Shown piece by piece: positions 34,349 through 45,100 of a DNA stretch of 52,631 nt (positions within the stretch are counted from its first letter, which is position 1; each line of letters begins with the position of its first letter). The stretch comes from JAWXVE01 sp044425555 (GTDB lineage: Bacteria > Bacillota > Clostridia > Lachnospirales > Lachnospiraceae): NCBI GenBank assembly GCA_044425555.1, contig JAWXVF010000003.1, forward strand, positions 1 through 52,631, in the 5' to 3' direction. The translations under genes were made by a program, and so were the position numbers. The notes below the pieces were generated by a model. That model ran no database searches. It was not told the DNA's origin and saw only the letters and a program-made list of their open reading frames with translations.

Positions 34349-34558
34349 TTGTTAGAGATTACATTAAAAGAAGATTATATTAAGTTAGGACAAGTATTAA
34401 AGGCTACCGGATTAGTAGAATCAGGAGTTTATGCAAAATTTGTAATACAAGATGAATTAGTAAAGGTAAATGGTATTATCGAGACACGAAGAGGTAAAAA
34501 ATTAGTAAGTGGTGATTTAGTAGAATTTGAAGGGGAAACTATTAAAATATTGAAATAA
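34349..34558 (+). CDS. yaaA: S4-domain RNA-binding protein YaaA
   Basis: A 69-residue S4-like protein with LGQVLKATGLVESG and VKVNGIIETRRGKKL, the RNA-binding core of the family. It uses a TTG start (34349-34351) with GGAG six bases upstream. The gene lies between dnaN and recF in the conserved order; 17-18 bp gaps on both sides imply one operon. In Bacillus, YaaA has been linked to ribosome assembly. Confidence 0.92.
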   Translation: MLEITLKEDYIKLGQVLKATGLVESGVYAKFVIQDELVKVNGIIETRRGKKLVSGDLVEFEGETIKILK

Positions 34559-34575
34559 TATATGGGGAGAATTAA

Positions 34576-35688
34576 ATGATTATAAAATCATTAGAATTAT
34601 GTAATTACAGAAATTATGAGACCCTGCGGATGGATTTAGAAGAAGGTACAAATATTTTACATGGGAATAATGCACAAGGGAAGACAAATATTTTAGAATC
34701 CATTTATCTCACAGCTACTACAAAATCTCATAAGGGTAGTAAAGATAAAGAAATTATACGGTTTGGTGAAGAACAAGGGCATATTAAGATTGTATTAGAA
34801 AAATATGAGTTAACTCATATTATTGATATTCATCTACGAAATCATTCCACAAAAGTAATTGCAATTAATCAACAAAAAATTAAAAAAGCTACAGAATTAT
34901 TAGGATTATTAAACGTAGTATTCTTTTCACCAGAGGATTTAGGTATTATTAAAGAAGGACCTTCTAAAAGACGTAGATTTGTGGATATGGAATTATGTCA
35001 ATTGGATAAATACTATCTTTATAATTTGGATCAATATAATAAAATTATTAATCAAAGAAATAAATTGTTAAAAGATATTACATATAATGCAAGTTTAATA
35101 GATACTATCAATATTTGGGATGCACAACTTTACTCTTATGGAAGTAAGGTAATTGAAAAGCGAGAAAATTTTATAGAACAGATTAATGAAATCTTATACG
35201 ATATTCATAAAAAATTATCAGGTGATCATGAAGAGTTAAGTATTCAATATGAACCTAATATTACGATTGATCAGTATGAAAAGTCATTAGAAAATAATCA
35301 AGGAAAAGATATACGTTCGAAACAAACTTCTGTAGGACCACATAGAGATGATTTTGTGTTTATTATTAATGGAGTAGATATTAGAAAGTATGGGTCACAA
35401 GGTCAACAACGTACAGCTGTATTATCTTTAAAATTGGCAGAATTAGAATTAATGAAAAAGATTACGAAAGAGAATCCAATCTTATTGTTAGACGATGTAT
35501 TGTCTGAGTTAGATAGTAAAAGGCAGAATTATCTTTTAAATACAATTGGAAATATACAAACAATTGTCACTGGAACAGGAATAGAAGAATTTGTAAAGAA
35601 CCGGTTTCAAATTAATAAGGTATTTGAAATAAAATCAGGTACTATTATTGATGAAAATATTAATGAAATAGAAGTATTGAACAATTAG
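34576..35688 (+). CDS. recF: DNA replication and repair protein RecF
   Basis: SMC-like ATPase that helps load RecA at gaps. The 370-residue protein has Walker A HGNNAQGKTN near residue 30, the signature SQGQQRT and Walker B PILLLDDVLSELD. N-terminal KSLELCNYRNYE is typical. Tight spacing places it in the dnaN-yaaA-recF-gyrB-gyrA operon. Confidence 0.96.
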   Translation: MIIKSLELCNYRNYETLRMDLEEGTNILHGNNAQGKTNILESIYLTATTKSHKGSKDKEIIRFGEEQGHIKIVLEKYELTHIIDIHLRNHSTKVIAINQQKIKKATELLGLLNVVFFSPEDLGIIKEGPSKRRRFVDMELCQLDKYYLYNLDQYNKIINQRNKLLKDITYNASLIDTINIWDAQLYSYGSKVIEKRENFIEQINEILYDIHKKLSGDHEELSIQYEPNITIDQYEKSLENNQGKDIRSKQTSVGPHRDDFVFIINGVDIRKYGSQGQQRTAVLSLKLAELELMKKITKENPILLLDDVLSELDSKRQNYLLNTIGNIQTIVTGTGIEEFVKNRFQINKVFEIKSGTIIDENINEIEVLNN

Positions 35689-35709
35689 CAATACAGAAAT
35701 GAGGCAAAT

Positions 35710-37629
35710 ATGGACGCTGTATATGGAGCGGATCAGATTCAGATTTTAGAAGGTCTAGAAGCAGTAAGAAAAAGACCAGGAATGTATATAGGAACTACAT
35801 CAAGTAGAGGTTTACACCATTTAGTTTATGAAATTGTGGATAACTCCATTGATGAAGCACTTGCAGGATATTGTAGTGAGATTCAAGTGATAATTAATCC
35901 TGATAATTCTATTACGGTTATTGATAATGGGAGAGGTATTCCTACAGGTATTAATCAAAAAGCTGGTATACCAGCAGTAGAAGTAGTATTTACTATTCTT
36001 CACGCAGGTGGTAAATTTGGAGGAGGAGGATACAAAGTATCTGGTGGACTTCATGGAGTAGGAGCTTCTGTTGTAAATGCCCTTTCTAATTGGCTAGAAG
36101 TAGAAATACGTCAAAATGGAATTGTACATAAACAACGCTATGAAAAAGGAATTGTACAATATTCATTGAAAGAAGTAGGAACTTGTGATTTAGAAGAAAG
36201 TGGAACAAAAGTAACTTTTTTGCCTGATGAAACTATTTTTACAGAAACAACAGAATACGAGTATGATGTCTTAAAGCAACGATTAAGAGAAATGGCTTTT
36301 CTTACAAAAAACCTTAAAATTGTGTTAATAGATACTAGAGAAGAAAAAGAACAGAATACTGAGTTCCACTATGAAGGTGGAATTAAAGAGTTTGTAAAGT
36401 ATTTAAATAAAAGTAAAACACCAATATATGAGGAAATATTATATTTTGAGGGAACAAAAGATAATATTTATGTAGAGGTATCTATGCAACATAATGATGC
36501 TTATACAGAGAGTATTTTTAGTTTTGTAAATAATATCAATACACCAGAAGGTGGTACACATTTAACAGGTTATCGTAATGCTCTTACAAAAACATTAAAC
36601 GATTATGCAAGAAAATCGAAAATATTAAAAGAATCGGCACCAAATCTAGTAGGAGAAGATATAAGAGAGGGATTAACTGGAATTGTTAGTATTAAGATTG
36701 AAGATCCACAGTTTGAAGGACAAACAAAGCAGAAATTAGGATCCGCTCAAGCAAGAGGAGCAGTAGATTCTATTGTAACAGAACAATTAACGTATTTTCT
36801 AGAACAAAATCCAACAATTGCTAAAATGATATGTGAAAAATCTCTTATGGCACAAAGGGCAAGGGATGCTGCAAAAAAAGCTAGAGAATTAACAAGAAGA
36901 AAATCTGTATTTGATAATAATTCATTACCAGGTAAGCTAACAGATTGTTCCAATAAAGATCCTGCTAAATGCGAAATCTACATAGTCGAAGGAGATTCTG
37001 CTGGAGGCAGTGCGAAAAATGCAAGAGATAAAGATACGCAAGCTATTTTACCTTTACGAGGAAAAATATTAAATGTAGAAAAAGCAAGACTTGATAAAAT
37101 ATATGCTAATAAAGAAATAAAGAATTTGATTACAGCATTTGGTACAGGAATTCATGAAGAATTTAATATTGAAAAACTGCGATATCATAAAATTATTATC
37201 ATGACAGATGCCGATGTAGATGGTGCTCATATTAGTACTTTGTTATTAACATTTTTATATCGTTTTATGCCAAACTTAATAAAAGGTGGATATGTTTATC
37301 TTGCACAACCTCCACTATATAAATTGGAGAAGAATAAGAAGATATGGTATGCCTATAATGATGATGAGTTAAATAATATCATCCAAGAAGTAGGGAGAGA
37401 TCAAAATAATCGAATACAACGGTATAAAGGACTAGGAGAAATGGATGCAGAACAATTATGGGAAACTACAATGGATCCAGAAACTCGTGTTTTAAAAAGA
37501 ATTATATTTGATCAAGAATTAAATGCAGAAGTAGATTTAGCATTTAATACCTTAATGGGTGATAATGTAGAGCCAAGACGTGAATTTATTGAGCGTAATG
37601 CAAAATTTGTGAAAAACCTTGATATTTAA
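35710..37629 (+). CDS. gyrB: DNA gyrase subunit B
   Basis: ATPase subunit of gyrase, 639 residues, the short Gram-positive form. GHKL ATPase motifs: EIVDNSIDEALAG, DNGRGIP and GGLHGVGASVVNALS. TOPRIM motifs: VEGDSAGGSAK and MTDADVDGAHI. It follows recF by 21 bp and precedes gyrA by 20 bp. A perfect TGTGGATAA DnaA-box sequence lies in the coding DNA at 35835-35843. Confidence 0.98.
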   Translation: MDAVYGADQIQILEGLEAVRKRPGMYIGTTSSRGLHHLVYEIVDNSIDEALAGYCSEIQVIINPDNSITVIDNGRGIPTGINQKAGIPAVEVVFTILHAGGKFGGGGYKVSGGLHGVGASVVNALSNWLEVEIRQNGIVHKQRYEKGIVQYSLKEVGTCDLEESGTKVTFLPDETIFTETTEYEYDVLKQRLREMAFLTKNLKIVLIDTREEKEQNTEFHYEGGIKEFVKYLNKSKTPIYEEILYFEGTKDNIYVEVSMQHNDAYTESIFSFVNNINTPEGGTHLTGYRNALTKTLNDYARKSKILKESAPNLVGEDIREGLTGIVSIKIEDPQFEGQTKQKLGSAQARGAVDSIVTEQLTYFLEQNPTIAKMICEKSLMAQRARDAAKKARELTRRKSVFDNNSLPGKLTDCSNKDPAKCEIYIVEGDSAGGSAKNARDKDTQAILPLRGKILNVEKARLDKIYANKEIKNLITAFGTGIHEEFNIEKLRYHKIIIMTDADVDGAHISTLLLTFLYRFMPNLIKGGYVYLAQPPLYKLEKNKKIWYAYNDDELNNIIQEVGRDQNNRIQRYKGLGEMDAEQLWETTMDPETRVLKRIIFDQELNAEVDLAFNTLMGDNVEPRREFIERNAKFVKNLDI

Positions 37630-37649
37630 AGAAAGTTGGAAAAATTAGA

Positions 37650-40148
37650 ATGGATGATAATATCTTTGATAAGATTCATGATGTTGATCTAAAAAAGACG
37701 ATGGAAGATTCTTATATTGATTATGCGATGAGTGTAATTGCTGCTCGTGCGTTACCAGACGTAAGAGATGGATTAAAACCTGTACAACGTAGAGTATTAT
37801 TCTCTATGATTGAATTAAATAATGGTCCTGACAAGCCACATAGAAAATGTGCTCGTATTGTTGGAGATACAATGGGTAAGTATCACCCTCATGGCGATAG
37901 CTCTATCTATGGTGCATTAGTAAATATGGCGCAAGATTGGTCTACACGTTATCCATTAGTAGATGGACATGGGAATTTTGGTTCTATTGATGATGATGCA
38001 GCAGCTATGCGATATACAGAGGCAAGATTATCTAAGATTTCTATGCAGATGTTAGCTGATATTAATAAAAATACAGTAGATTTTATACCTAACTTTGATG
38101 AAACAGAACATGAACCAGTAGTATTACCTAGCAGATATCCAAATCTATTAGTAAATGGTACTACAGGTATTGCAGTAGGTATGGCGACTAATATTCCACC
38201 TCACAATTTAAGAGAAGTAATTGCAGCAGTGGTTAGAATGATTGATAATCATGTAGAAGAAAATCGTGAAACAGATTTGGAAGAATTATTATCTATTGTA
38301 AAAGGTCCAGATTTTCCTACAGGTGGTATGATACTTGGTACACATGGAATTAATGAAGCGTATCGTACTGGTAAAGGGAAAGTTAGAGTTCGTGGAATTA
38401 CTAATATTGAAATTATGCCTAATGGAAAAAGTAAAATTATCATTACAGAACTTCCATATATGGTAAATCAGAATAAATTATTAGAAAAAATTTCGGAATT
38501 AGTAAGAGATAAAAAAATTGATGGGATTACTGATGCAAGAGATGAATCGAATCGTAAAGGATTGCGAGTAGTAGTAGAACTACGTAGAGATGTAAATGCT
38601 AATGTAATTATGAATCTCTTATATAAACATACACAATTACAAGATACATTTGGTGTGAATATGTTAGCTCTCGTAAATGGAGAACCAAAAGTAATGAATC
38701 TCTTTGAAATGTTAAATCATTACTTAAATCATCAAAAAGATGTAGTAACAAGAAGAACACAATATGAACTAAATAAGGCAAAAGAAAGAGATCATATTGT
38801 ACAAGGGCTTCTAATTGCTCTTGATCATATTGATGAAGTGATTCATATTATTAGAAGTAGTCAAAATACAAGTGAAGCAAAAGAAAGACTAAAAGAAGCA
38901 TTTGGTTTCTCAGAGGTTCAAGTACAAGCAATTGTGGATATGAGACTTCGTGCTTTAACAGGATTAGAACGTGAAAAATTAGAAAATGAACATAAGGAAT
39001 TATTACGTTTAATTGCTGAACTAGAAGCTATTCTAGGTGATGAAAAATTATTATTAGGAGTAATTCGTACAGAAATACAAGTGATTTCTGATAAATTCGG
39101 AGATGAGAGAAGAAGTCAAATAGGATTTGATGAATATGATATTTCTATGGAAGATTTAATTCCAAAAGAAAATACTATACTAGCTATGACAAAACTGGGT
39201 TATATTAAACGTATGACAGTAGATAATTTCAAGAGTCAGAATCGTGGTGGTAAAGGTATTAAAGGAATGCATACTATAGATGAAGATTTTATAGAAGATT
39301 TATTAATGACTACTACTCATCATTATATTAATTTCTTTACAAATTATGGAAGAGTATACCGATTAAAGGCATACGAAATACCAGAAGCAGGAAGAACAGC
39401 AAGAGGAACAGCTATTGTAAATATTCTACAATTAAATCCTGGAGAAAAAATCTCAGCAATTATTCCTATTAGTGATTATGAAGAAGAACGAAATCTCTTT
39501 ATGGTGACTAGAAGAGGAATTGTAAAGAAAACTTCTCTGATGGAATATAGTAGCGTTCGTAAAAATGGACTTGCTGCTATTAATCTAAGAGAAGATGATG
39601 AATTAATTGAAGTAAAAACTACTGAAAAAGATAGCCATATTCTCTTAGTGACCAGTCAAGGAATGTGTATACGTTTTAAAGATAGTGATGTAAGACCAAC
39701 TGGACGTACTTCTATGGGTGTAATTGGTATGAACTTATCTGATGATGATGTAATTGTAGGAATGCAATTAGATCATCAAGGAGATTCTTTACTTATTGTA
39801 TCAGAAAATGGTATGGGAAAGCGTACATATCTAGAAGAATTCAATGTACAAAAACGTGGTGGAAAAGGTGTAAAATGCTATAAAATTACAGATAAAACAG
39901 GTGATGTAATTGGAGTAAAGGCAGTAAATAATGATCATGAAATTTTAATGATTACATCAGAAGGAATTATGATTCAATTACGTATGGAAGATATTTCGAC
40001 TTTAGGACGTATAACATCTGGTGTAAAGATGATTAACCTTGATGAGGGAGTAAAAGTAGCACAAATCGCAAAAGTTCGTGAAAAATTGTCAGATGGAGAC
40101 CATGAATTAGATGAGATTGAAGAAGAAATAGAAGATATAAATAAATAG
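37650..40148 (+). CDS. gyrA: DNA gyrase subunit A
   Basis: Breakage-reunion subunit, 832 residues. Catalytic Tyr122 is in MRYTEARLSK, and the quinolone region reads HPHGDSSIYGAL (79-90). The GyrA box QNRGGKG marks gyrase rather than topoisomerase IV. The position equal to E. coli Asp87 is Gly88. The C-terminal beta-pinwheel is followed by an acidic tail (HELDEIEEEIEDINK). It is the last gene of the dnaA-side cluster, closed by a terminator. Confidence 0.97.
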   Translation: MDDNIFDKIHDVDLKKTMEDSYIDYAMSVIAARALPDVRDGLKPVQRRVLFSMIELNNGPDKPHRKCARIVGDTMGKYHPHGDSSIYGALVNMAQDWSTRYPLVDGHGNFGSIDDDAAAMRYTEARLSKISMQMLADINKNTVDFIPNFDETEHEPVVLPSRYPNLLVNGTTGIAVGMATNIPPHNLREVIAAVVRMIDNHVEENRETDLEELLSIVKGPDFPTGGMILGTHGINEAYRTGKGKVRVRGITNIEIMPNGKSKIIITELPYMVNQNKLLEKISELVRDKKIDGITDARDESNRKGLRVVVELRRDVNANVIMNLLYKHTQLQDTFGVNMLALVNGEPKVMNLFEMLNHYLNHQKDVVTRRTQYELNKAKERDHIVQGLLIALDHIDEVIHIIRSSQNTSEAKERLKEAFGFSEVQVQAIVDMRLRALTGLEREKLENEHKELLRLIAELEAILGDEKLLLGVIRTEIQVISDKFGDERRSQIGFDEYDISMEDLIPKENTILAMTKLGYIKRMTVDNFKSQNRGGKGIKGMHTIDEDFIEDLLMTTTHHYINFFTNYGRVYRLKAYEIPEAGRTARGTAIVNILQLNPGEKISAIIPISDYEEERNLFMVTRRGIVKKTSLMEYSSVRKNGLAAINLREDDELIEVKTTEKDSHILLVTSQGMCIRFKDSDVRPTGRTSMGVIGMNLSDDDVIVGMQLDHQGDSLLIVSENGMGKRTYLEEFNVQKRGGKGVKCYKITDKTGDVIGVKAVNNDHEILMITSEGIMIQLRMEDISTLGRITSGVKMINLDEGVKVAQIAKVREKLSDGDHELDEIEEEIEDINK

Positions 40149-40204
40149 AAATATGGAGAATCTTTAGAAGTTTTTATGTAGTATTTAAGGGTTCTCTATA
40201 CAAG

Positions 40205-40238
40205 GTTCTTTACTAATATACTGGTAAAGAACTTTTTT
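40205..40238 (+). terminator. Terminator after gyrA
   Basis: GTTCTTTAC (40205-40213) and GTAAAGAAC (40224-40232) form a perfect 9-bp stem with a 10-nt loop, followed by six Ts. Confidence 0.9.
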
Positions 40239-40263
40239 GAAGTAAAATAATGGAGACTAGATT

Positions 40264-40953
40264 ATGTTTGAAATTTTAATAGTAGAAGATGAGCAAGATA
40301 TTCGAAAAATGATGTGTGAATATTTAAGAAATAATAATTTTCAAGTATATGAAGCATCTGATGGTGAGAAAGCCTTATATATACTAGAAAATCATTATAT
40401 TGATTTGATGATTACTGATATTATGATGCCACATATGAATGGATATTCTTTGACAAAGGAATTAAGAAATTGTGGATATAATCTACCTATTTTAATGATT
40501 ACTGCAAAAGAATCTATTGAAGATAAAGAAATGGCGTATTCAAATGGTATTGATGATTACATGGTAAAACCTATTATTTTAAGAGAAATGGTTCTTCGGA
40601 TAAATTCTTTATTAAAACGAGTGAAAATTAACAATGAAAAGAAAATTCAATTAAAGCATATGGTATTAGATTATGAATCTTTTACTATCATTATGGAAGA
40701 AGATATTGTTACTTTACCAAAAAAAGAATTTTTGTTATTATTTAAACTCTTATCTGAACCAAATAAAATATTTACTAAAAATCAGATTATGGATGAAATA
40801 TGGGGTTACGATAGTGAAAGTGATGATAGTACTATAAAAGTCCATATAAGTAAATTACGAGATAAATTTAAACATTCAAAAGATTTTGAAATTATTACTA
40901 TAAAAGGGCTTGGATACAAAACAGTCCTACTTGAACAAAATGAAGGTTATTAA
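40264..40953 (+). CDS. OmpR-family response regulator
   Basis: A 229-residue regulator with a receiver domain (phospho-acceptor Asp52 in ITDIMMP, Lys in the VKPI motif) and a C-terminal winged helix with GYDSESDDSTIKVHISKLRDKF. The histidine kinase gene begins 1 nt after its stop codon, and the RND transporter follows, so it probably controls that transporter; a direct repeat suited to OmpR-type dimers lies before the transporter gene. The signal is unknown. Confidence 0.93.
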   Translation: MFEILIVEDEQDIRKMMCEYLRNNNFQVYEASDGEKALYILENHYIDLMITDIMMPHMNGYSLTKELRNCGYNLPILMITAKESIEDKEMAYSNGIDDYMVKPIILREMVLRINSLLKRVKINNEKKIQLKHMVLDYESFTIIMEEDIVTLPKKEFLLLFKLLSEPNKIFTKNQIMDEIWGYDSESDDSTIKVHISKLRDKFKHSKDFEIITIKGLGYKTVLLEQNEGY

Positions 40954-40954
40954 A

Positions 40955-41995
40955 ATGAAAAAAATATTTTCTTCTTTATTTTATAAATATATGTTAATCT
41001 TTATAACAATTATCTTCTTAACAAGTGTAATTGCCCCCTATGTAATTTTATTCTTATATGAAGGTGGCTTTGTTAATATAGAAGAAATTATTGTGAAAGA
41101 AAATAATATTTCTAAAATTTTAGCTATACGTACAAGTTTATTATCTATCGTAATTGGTACTATTTTTATCAGTCTTGCTACAAAAATAGTAGTAAAACCT
41201 ATTAATGCATTATCAAGTGCAGCAAAAAAAGTAGCATCTGGTGATTTTCAAATAGCAGTAGAAAAGTATGGAAAAGATGATGAGGTATCAATATTAATTG
41301 ATAATTTTAACTTAATGGTAACACAATTAGCAAAAAATGAAAATTTACATAAAGATTTTGTTTCTAATCTTTCTCATGAATATAAAACTCCTATTTCATC
41401 TATTGCAGGTTATGCAGAAATGTTAAAGCAAGAAGAATTAAGTAAAGAAAAGAGATTAGAGTATGCACAGATTATTATAAATCAGACGAATCGTTTAACA
41501 AAATTGTCAGCTAATTTGTTAAAATTATCAGAACTAGAAAATAAGTCTATTACTATTCAAAAATCCACTTTTTCCTTAGATGAACAAATACGAGATGCCA
41601 TTCTTTTATTACAAAATAATTGGGAAGAAAAAAAATTGAAATTAGTAATTGAATTAGATGAGATTAAATACACAGGTGATAAAGAGTTATTATACCAAGT
41701 ATGGATAAATCTTATTGAAAATGCTATAAAATTTACTAAGGATTATGGAGAAATAAAAGTTCGCTTATACAAAGAAGAAGGAATTCATATTGAAATAATA
41801 GATAATGGAATAGGTATTCAAAAAGAAGAATTATCTAAAATATTTGATCGTTTCTATAAGATTGATGTTTCACGTTCAACAAAAGGTACTGGGCTAGGAT
41901 TATCTATTGTAAAGAATATTATAGAGATTCATAGAGGAAGTATACAAGTAAATAGTCAAGAAAATAGTGGAACACAATTTATGATTATATTATAG
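40955..41995 (+). CDS. Sensor histidine kinase
   Basis: A 346-residue membrane kinase. I start at ATG 40955, eight bases after GAAGG, because the longer start at 40910 would lie inside the regulator gene. TM1 is at about 10-34 and TM2 at about 60-80, leaving only about 25 residues outside; a HAMP domain (about 80-132) leads to the dimerisation helix with phospho-acceptor His141 in LSHEYKTP, and an ATPase domain with NLIENAIKFT, DNGIGI and GTGLGLSIV. The very short outer loop suggests sensing within the membrane or through a partner protein such as the neighbouring transporter. Confidence 0.92.
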   Translation: MKKIFSSLFYKYMLIFITIIFLTSVIAPYVILFLYEGGFVNIEEIIVKENNISKILAIRTSLLSIVIGTIFISLATKIVVKPINALSSAAKKVASGDFQIAVEKYGKDDEVSILIDNFNLMVTQLAKNENLHKDFVSNLSHEYKTPISSIAGYAEMLKQEELSKEKRLEYAQIIINQTNRLTKLSANLLKLSELENKSITIQKSTFSLDEQIRDAILLLQNNWEEKKLKLVIELDEIKYTGDKELLYQVWINLIENAIKFTKDYGEIKVRLYKEEGIHIEIIDNGIGIQKEELSKIFDRFYKIDVSRSTKGTGLGLSIVKNIIEIHRGSIQVNSQENSGTQFMIIL

Positions 41996-42000
41996 ATTTG

Positions 42001-42032
42001 TTAACCTTTAATTAACATTGAATGATTATAAT
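42001..42032 (+). promoter_or_regulatory. Candidate activator site and promoter of the RND gene
   Basis: TTAAC occurs at 42001-42005 and 42012-42016, an 11-bp direct repeat as used by OmpR/PhoP-type dimers. A perfect TATAAT follows at 42027-42032, with no good -35 at the normal distance; the repeat sits where a -35 would be. This is the layout of an activator-dependent promoter. The regulator at 40264 is the obvious candidate, by inference. Confidence 0.45.
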
Positions 42033-42114
42033 TTTTGTTAGTTATATAGAATGGAAAAGTGTATGTCTATTTATATCATTAGAAAAAATCAAATGAATGG
42101 AAAGGATTTAAAAT

Positions 42115-45100
42115 ATGTTATCAAAAGGAAGTGTTAGAAAACCATATACTGTTTTAGTTTCAGTAATTATGATTCTTGTATTAGGAGTGGTGTCATTTAC
42201 AAGAATGACTACAGATTTATTACCCAGTATTAATCTACCTTATGTTATTGTAATGACTACTTATATTGGAGCAAGCCCAGAAACAGTAGAGATGGTAGTA
42301 ACCCAACCACTAGAAGCATCTATGACAACTGTTAGTAATATAGAAGGAGTTAGTTCTGTATCAGCAGAGAATTACTCTATGTTAATTCTAGAATTTGCTC
42401 AAACCGCTGACATGGATTCTGTATCTCTTGAAATTCGAGAAAATATTGATCAAATTAAATCTTACTGGACTGACGATGCTATATCAAGTCCTATTATCAT
42501 GAAGCTTAATCCAGATATGATGCCAATTATGGTAGCTGCTATTGGTGTGGAAGGTATGAATCGAGCAGAAGTAAGTGAGTTAGCTACGAATGAAATCTTA
42601 CCTGAATTAGAAAGTCTAGAAGGAGTTGCCTCTGCTACCGCATCAGGACTCTTAGAAGAAAAAGTTCACGTAATTATTCGAGAAGATAAGATAGCAGAAT
42701 TAAATAAAAAGATATTTGCTTCTATTGATGATGAATTAAGAGAAGCAGAAGAAGAAATAGAGGAAGCAAAAAGTGAATTAGCATCAGGTTGGACAGAAAT
42801 TAATGATGGATTTGCAGAACTAAATTCTAGTCTTACAGATCTCTATGAAGCAAGACTAGAAGTATTAGATGGACTTATAGAAGTAGCAGATGGAAAAGTC
42901 GAGTTAGAAGATGGAAAGAATGAATTATCCACAACTAAGGAAGAAACCATAGAAGAATTAGGAAATGCTTATGCTCAATTGATTGATGCGAAGACAGAGA
43001 TAGTAGCTAATAAGGCTGTGTTGAATAGTCAGTTGATGACAATAGATGCACAATTATCTGATAATAACTTGTCAGTTGCAGAGATTATTACATATAATAC
43101 TATAAATACACAGATAGATACTTTACAAAATGATAATAGTATTAATTGGACAGATAGTAATTGGGATAATATGCCTGCAAAAGAAAGTAGTATAAAATCA
43201 AATTCTACAGTTTTGTATGCATATAAAGATAGTTTAAGTGATTTAGAAAGTGCTTCACCTAACGATATTAATACTAAACTAAGTACAACAAAAACATTAA
43301 ATGAAACTATATTAAATAGTTTAACTAGTGCAGGACTTTCAGTAGATACAATTATTACTCTTGTAAATACAACTTCTACACTAGAAACCCAAGAAGCAGA
43401 AATAGACACAGCTATTGCAGAAATTACAAAAGCACAATTAGAAGCTTCAACAGGTTTCTCAGTAGGAGAAGCTCAGATTGCATTAGGAGAAGTACAACTA
43501 GATTCTGCCCAATCTCAGTTAGAATCAGCAGAAGAGCAAATTAATAGTGGTATTGATCAGATTGATTCGGCTAGAGATCAATTAAAAGATGCAGAGGAAC
43601 AACTAAGAGATGCAGAGGAACAATTAGCAGATGGAGAAGAACAATTAAAAGAAGCGAAAGAAAATGCTTACGAAAGTGCAGATATGGTGGGAATTCTCAC
43701 AGTAGATACTGTAAAAGGTTTATTAACTGCACAGAACTTTTCCATGCCAGCAGGTTATGTAACAGAAGAAGGAATAGATTACTTAGTAAGAATTGGTGAT
43801 AAACCAGAAGATGTGGAATCTCTACAAAATATGCCATTAATTAATATGAATATGGATTATATTGGACAGATTTTATTATCAGATGTAGCAGATGTATTTA
43901 TGACTGATAACGATGATGAAATCTATACGAATATTAATGGTAGTAATGGAGTTATGATAACCATTCAGAAACAAACTGGATATTCCACTGGTGATGTATC
44001 CGATAAGATTAATGACAAATTCAAAGAATTAATGAATAATGATAGTATGCTGTCGATTGTAACATTAAACGATCAAGGTGTCTATATTGATTTAGTTATG
44101 GGAGCGATTTTAGATAATGTATTCTACGGTGCGATTCTAGCAGTACTTGTATTAATACTATTTTTAAGAGATCTAAGACCAACCTTTATTATAGCTTGTT
44201 CTATTCCAATTAGTTTAATTACAGCAGTAGTCTGTATGTATTTTAGTGGAATTACCTTAAATGTAATCTCCTTATCAGGTCTTGCATTAGGAATTGGTAT
44301 GTTAGTAGATAACTCTATTGTAGTAATTGAGAATATCTATCGTTTACGAAATGAGGGATATTCTAAGATAGAGGCTGCTATTGCTGGATCAAAAGAAGTT
44401 GCAGGTGCTATTATGGCTTCTACTCTTACTACAGTTTGTGTATTTTTACCAATTGTCTTTGTGGAAGGAATTACAAGACAATTGTTTGTAGATATGGGAT
44501 TAACGATTGCTTACTCACTCTTTGCAAGTTTACTTATTGCATTAACAGTAGTACCAGCAATGGCATCGAAGATGTTAAATAAAGTAAAAGAAAGTAAACA
44601 AGAAGAAAAAAGTAGTAAATTAAATGAACTCGTAATGGATACTTATGAGAAAATATTAGTGATTGCCTTACGCTTTAAATATATTTTTCTAGTGGTTGCA
44701 CTCATTTTCTTGGGAATTAGTATTTCATTGGCATTATCAAATGGTACAGCTTTCATGACAGATATGGACAGTAATCAATTTACCATTAACCTTACTATGG
44801 AAAAAGGGACGCCGCTTGAGGTAACATCTGTTGTTACAGATGAGATTGTAGAAGGTTTGTTAGAAATACCAGATATTAAAGATGTAGGTGCTACTATGAG
44901 TGGAGATAGTGCTTCCTTAATGGGTATGGGTGGTGGAAGCTCTACAGATGCTATGACATTATATCTTACTACAGCAGACGATAAGAAGAGTACGAATGAA
45001 GAATTAGCCAAAGAAATTGAAGAAAAGTTTGCCTATTTAGAAGATGTAGAATTAGATATTCAAACTTCATCAATGGATATGTCTGCTATGACAGGTAGTG

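Noticed and set aside
43029..43409. Minus-strand ORF of 126 codons inside the RND gene
   Set aside because: It is antisense to the repeat-rich coiled-coil region of a clearly real gene and has no ribosome site or family resemblance.
43480..43670. Repeats in the RND gene as a CRISPR or tandem-repeat array
   Set aside because: The DNA repeats follow helical codon patterns (DAEEQL-like) in frame and lack constant repeat-spacer length.
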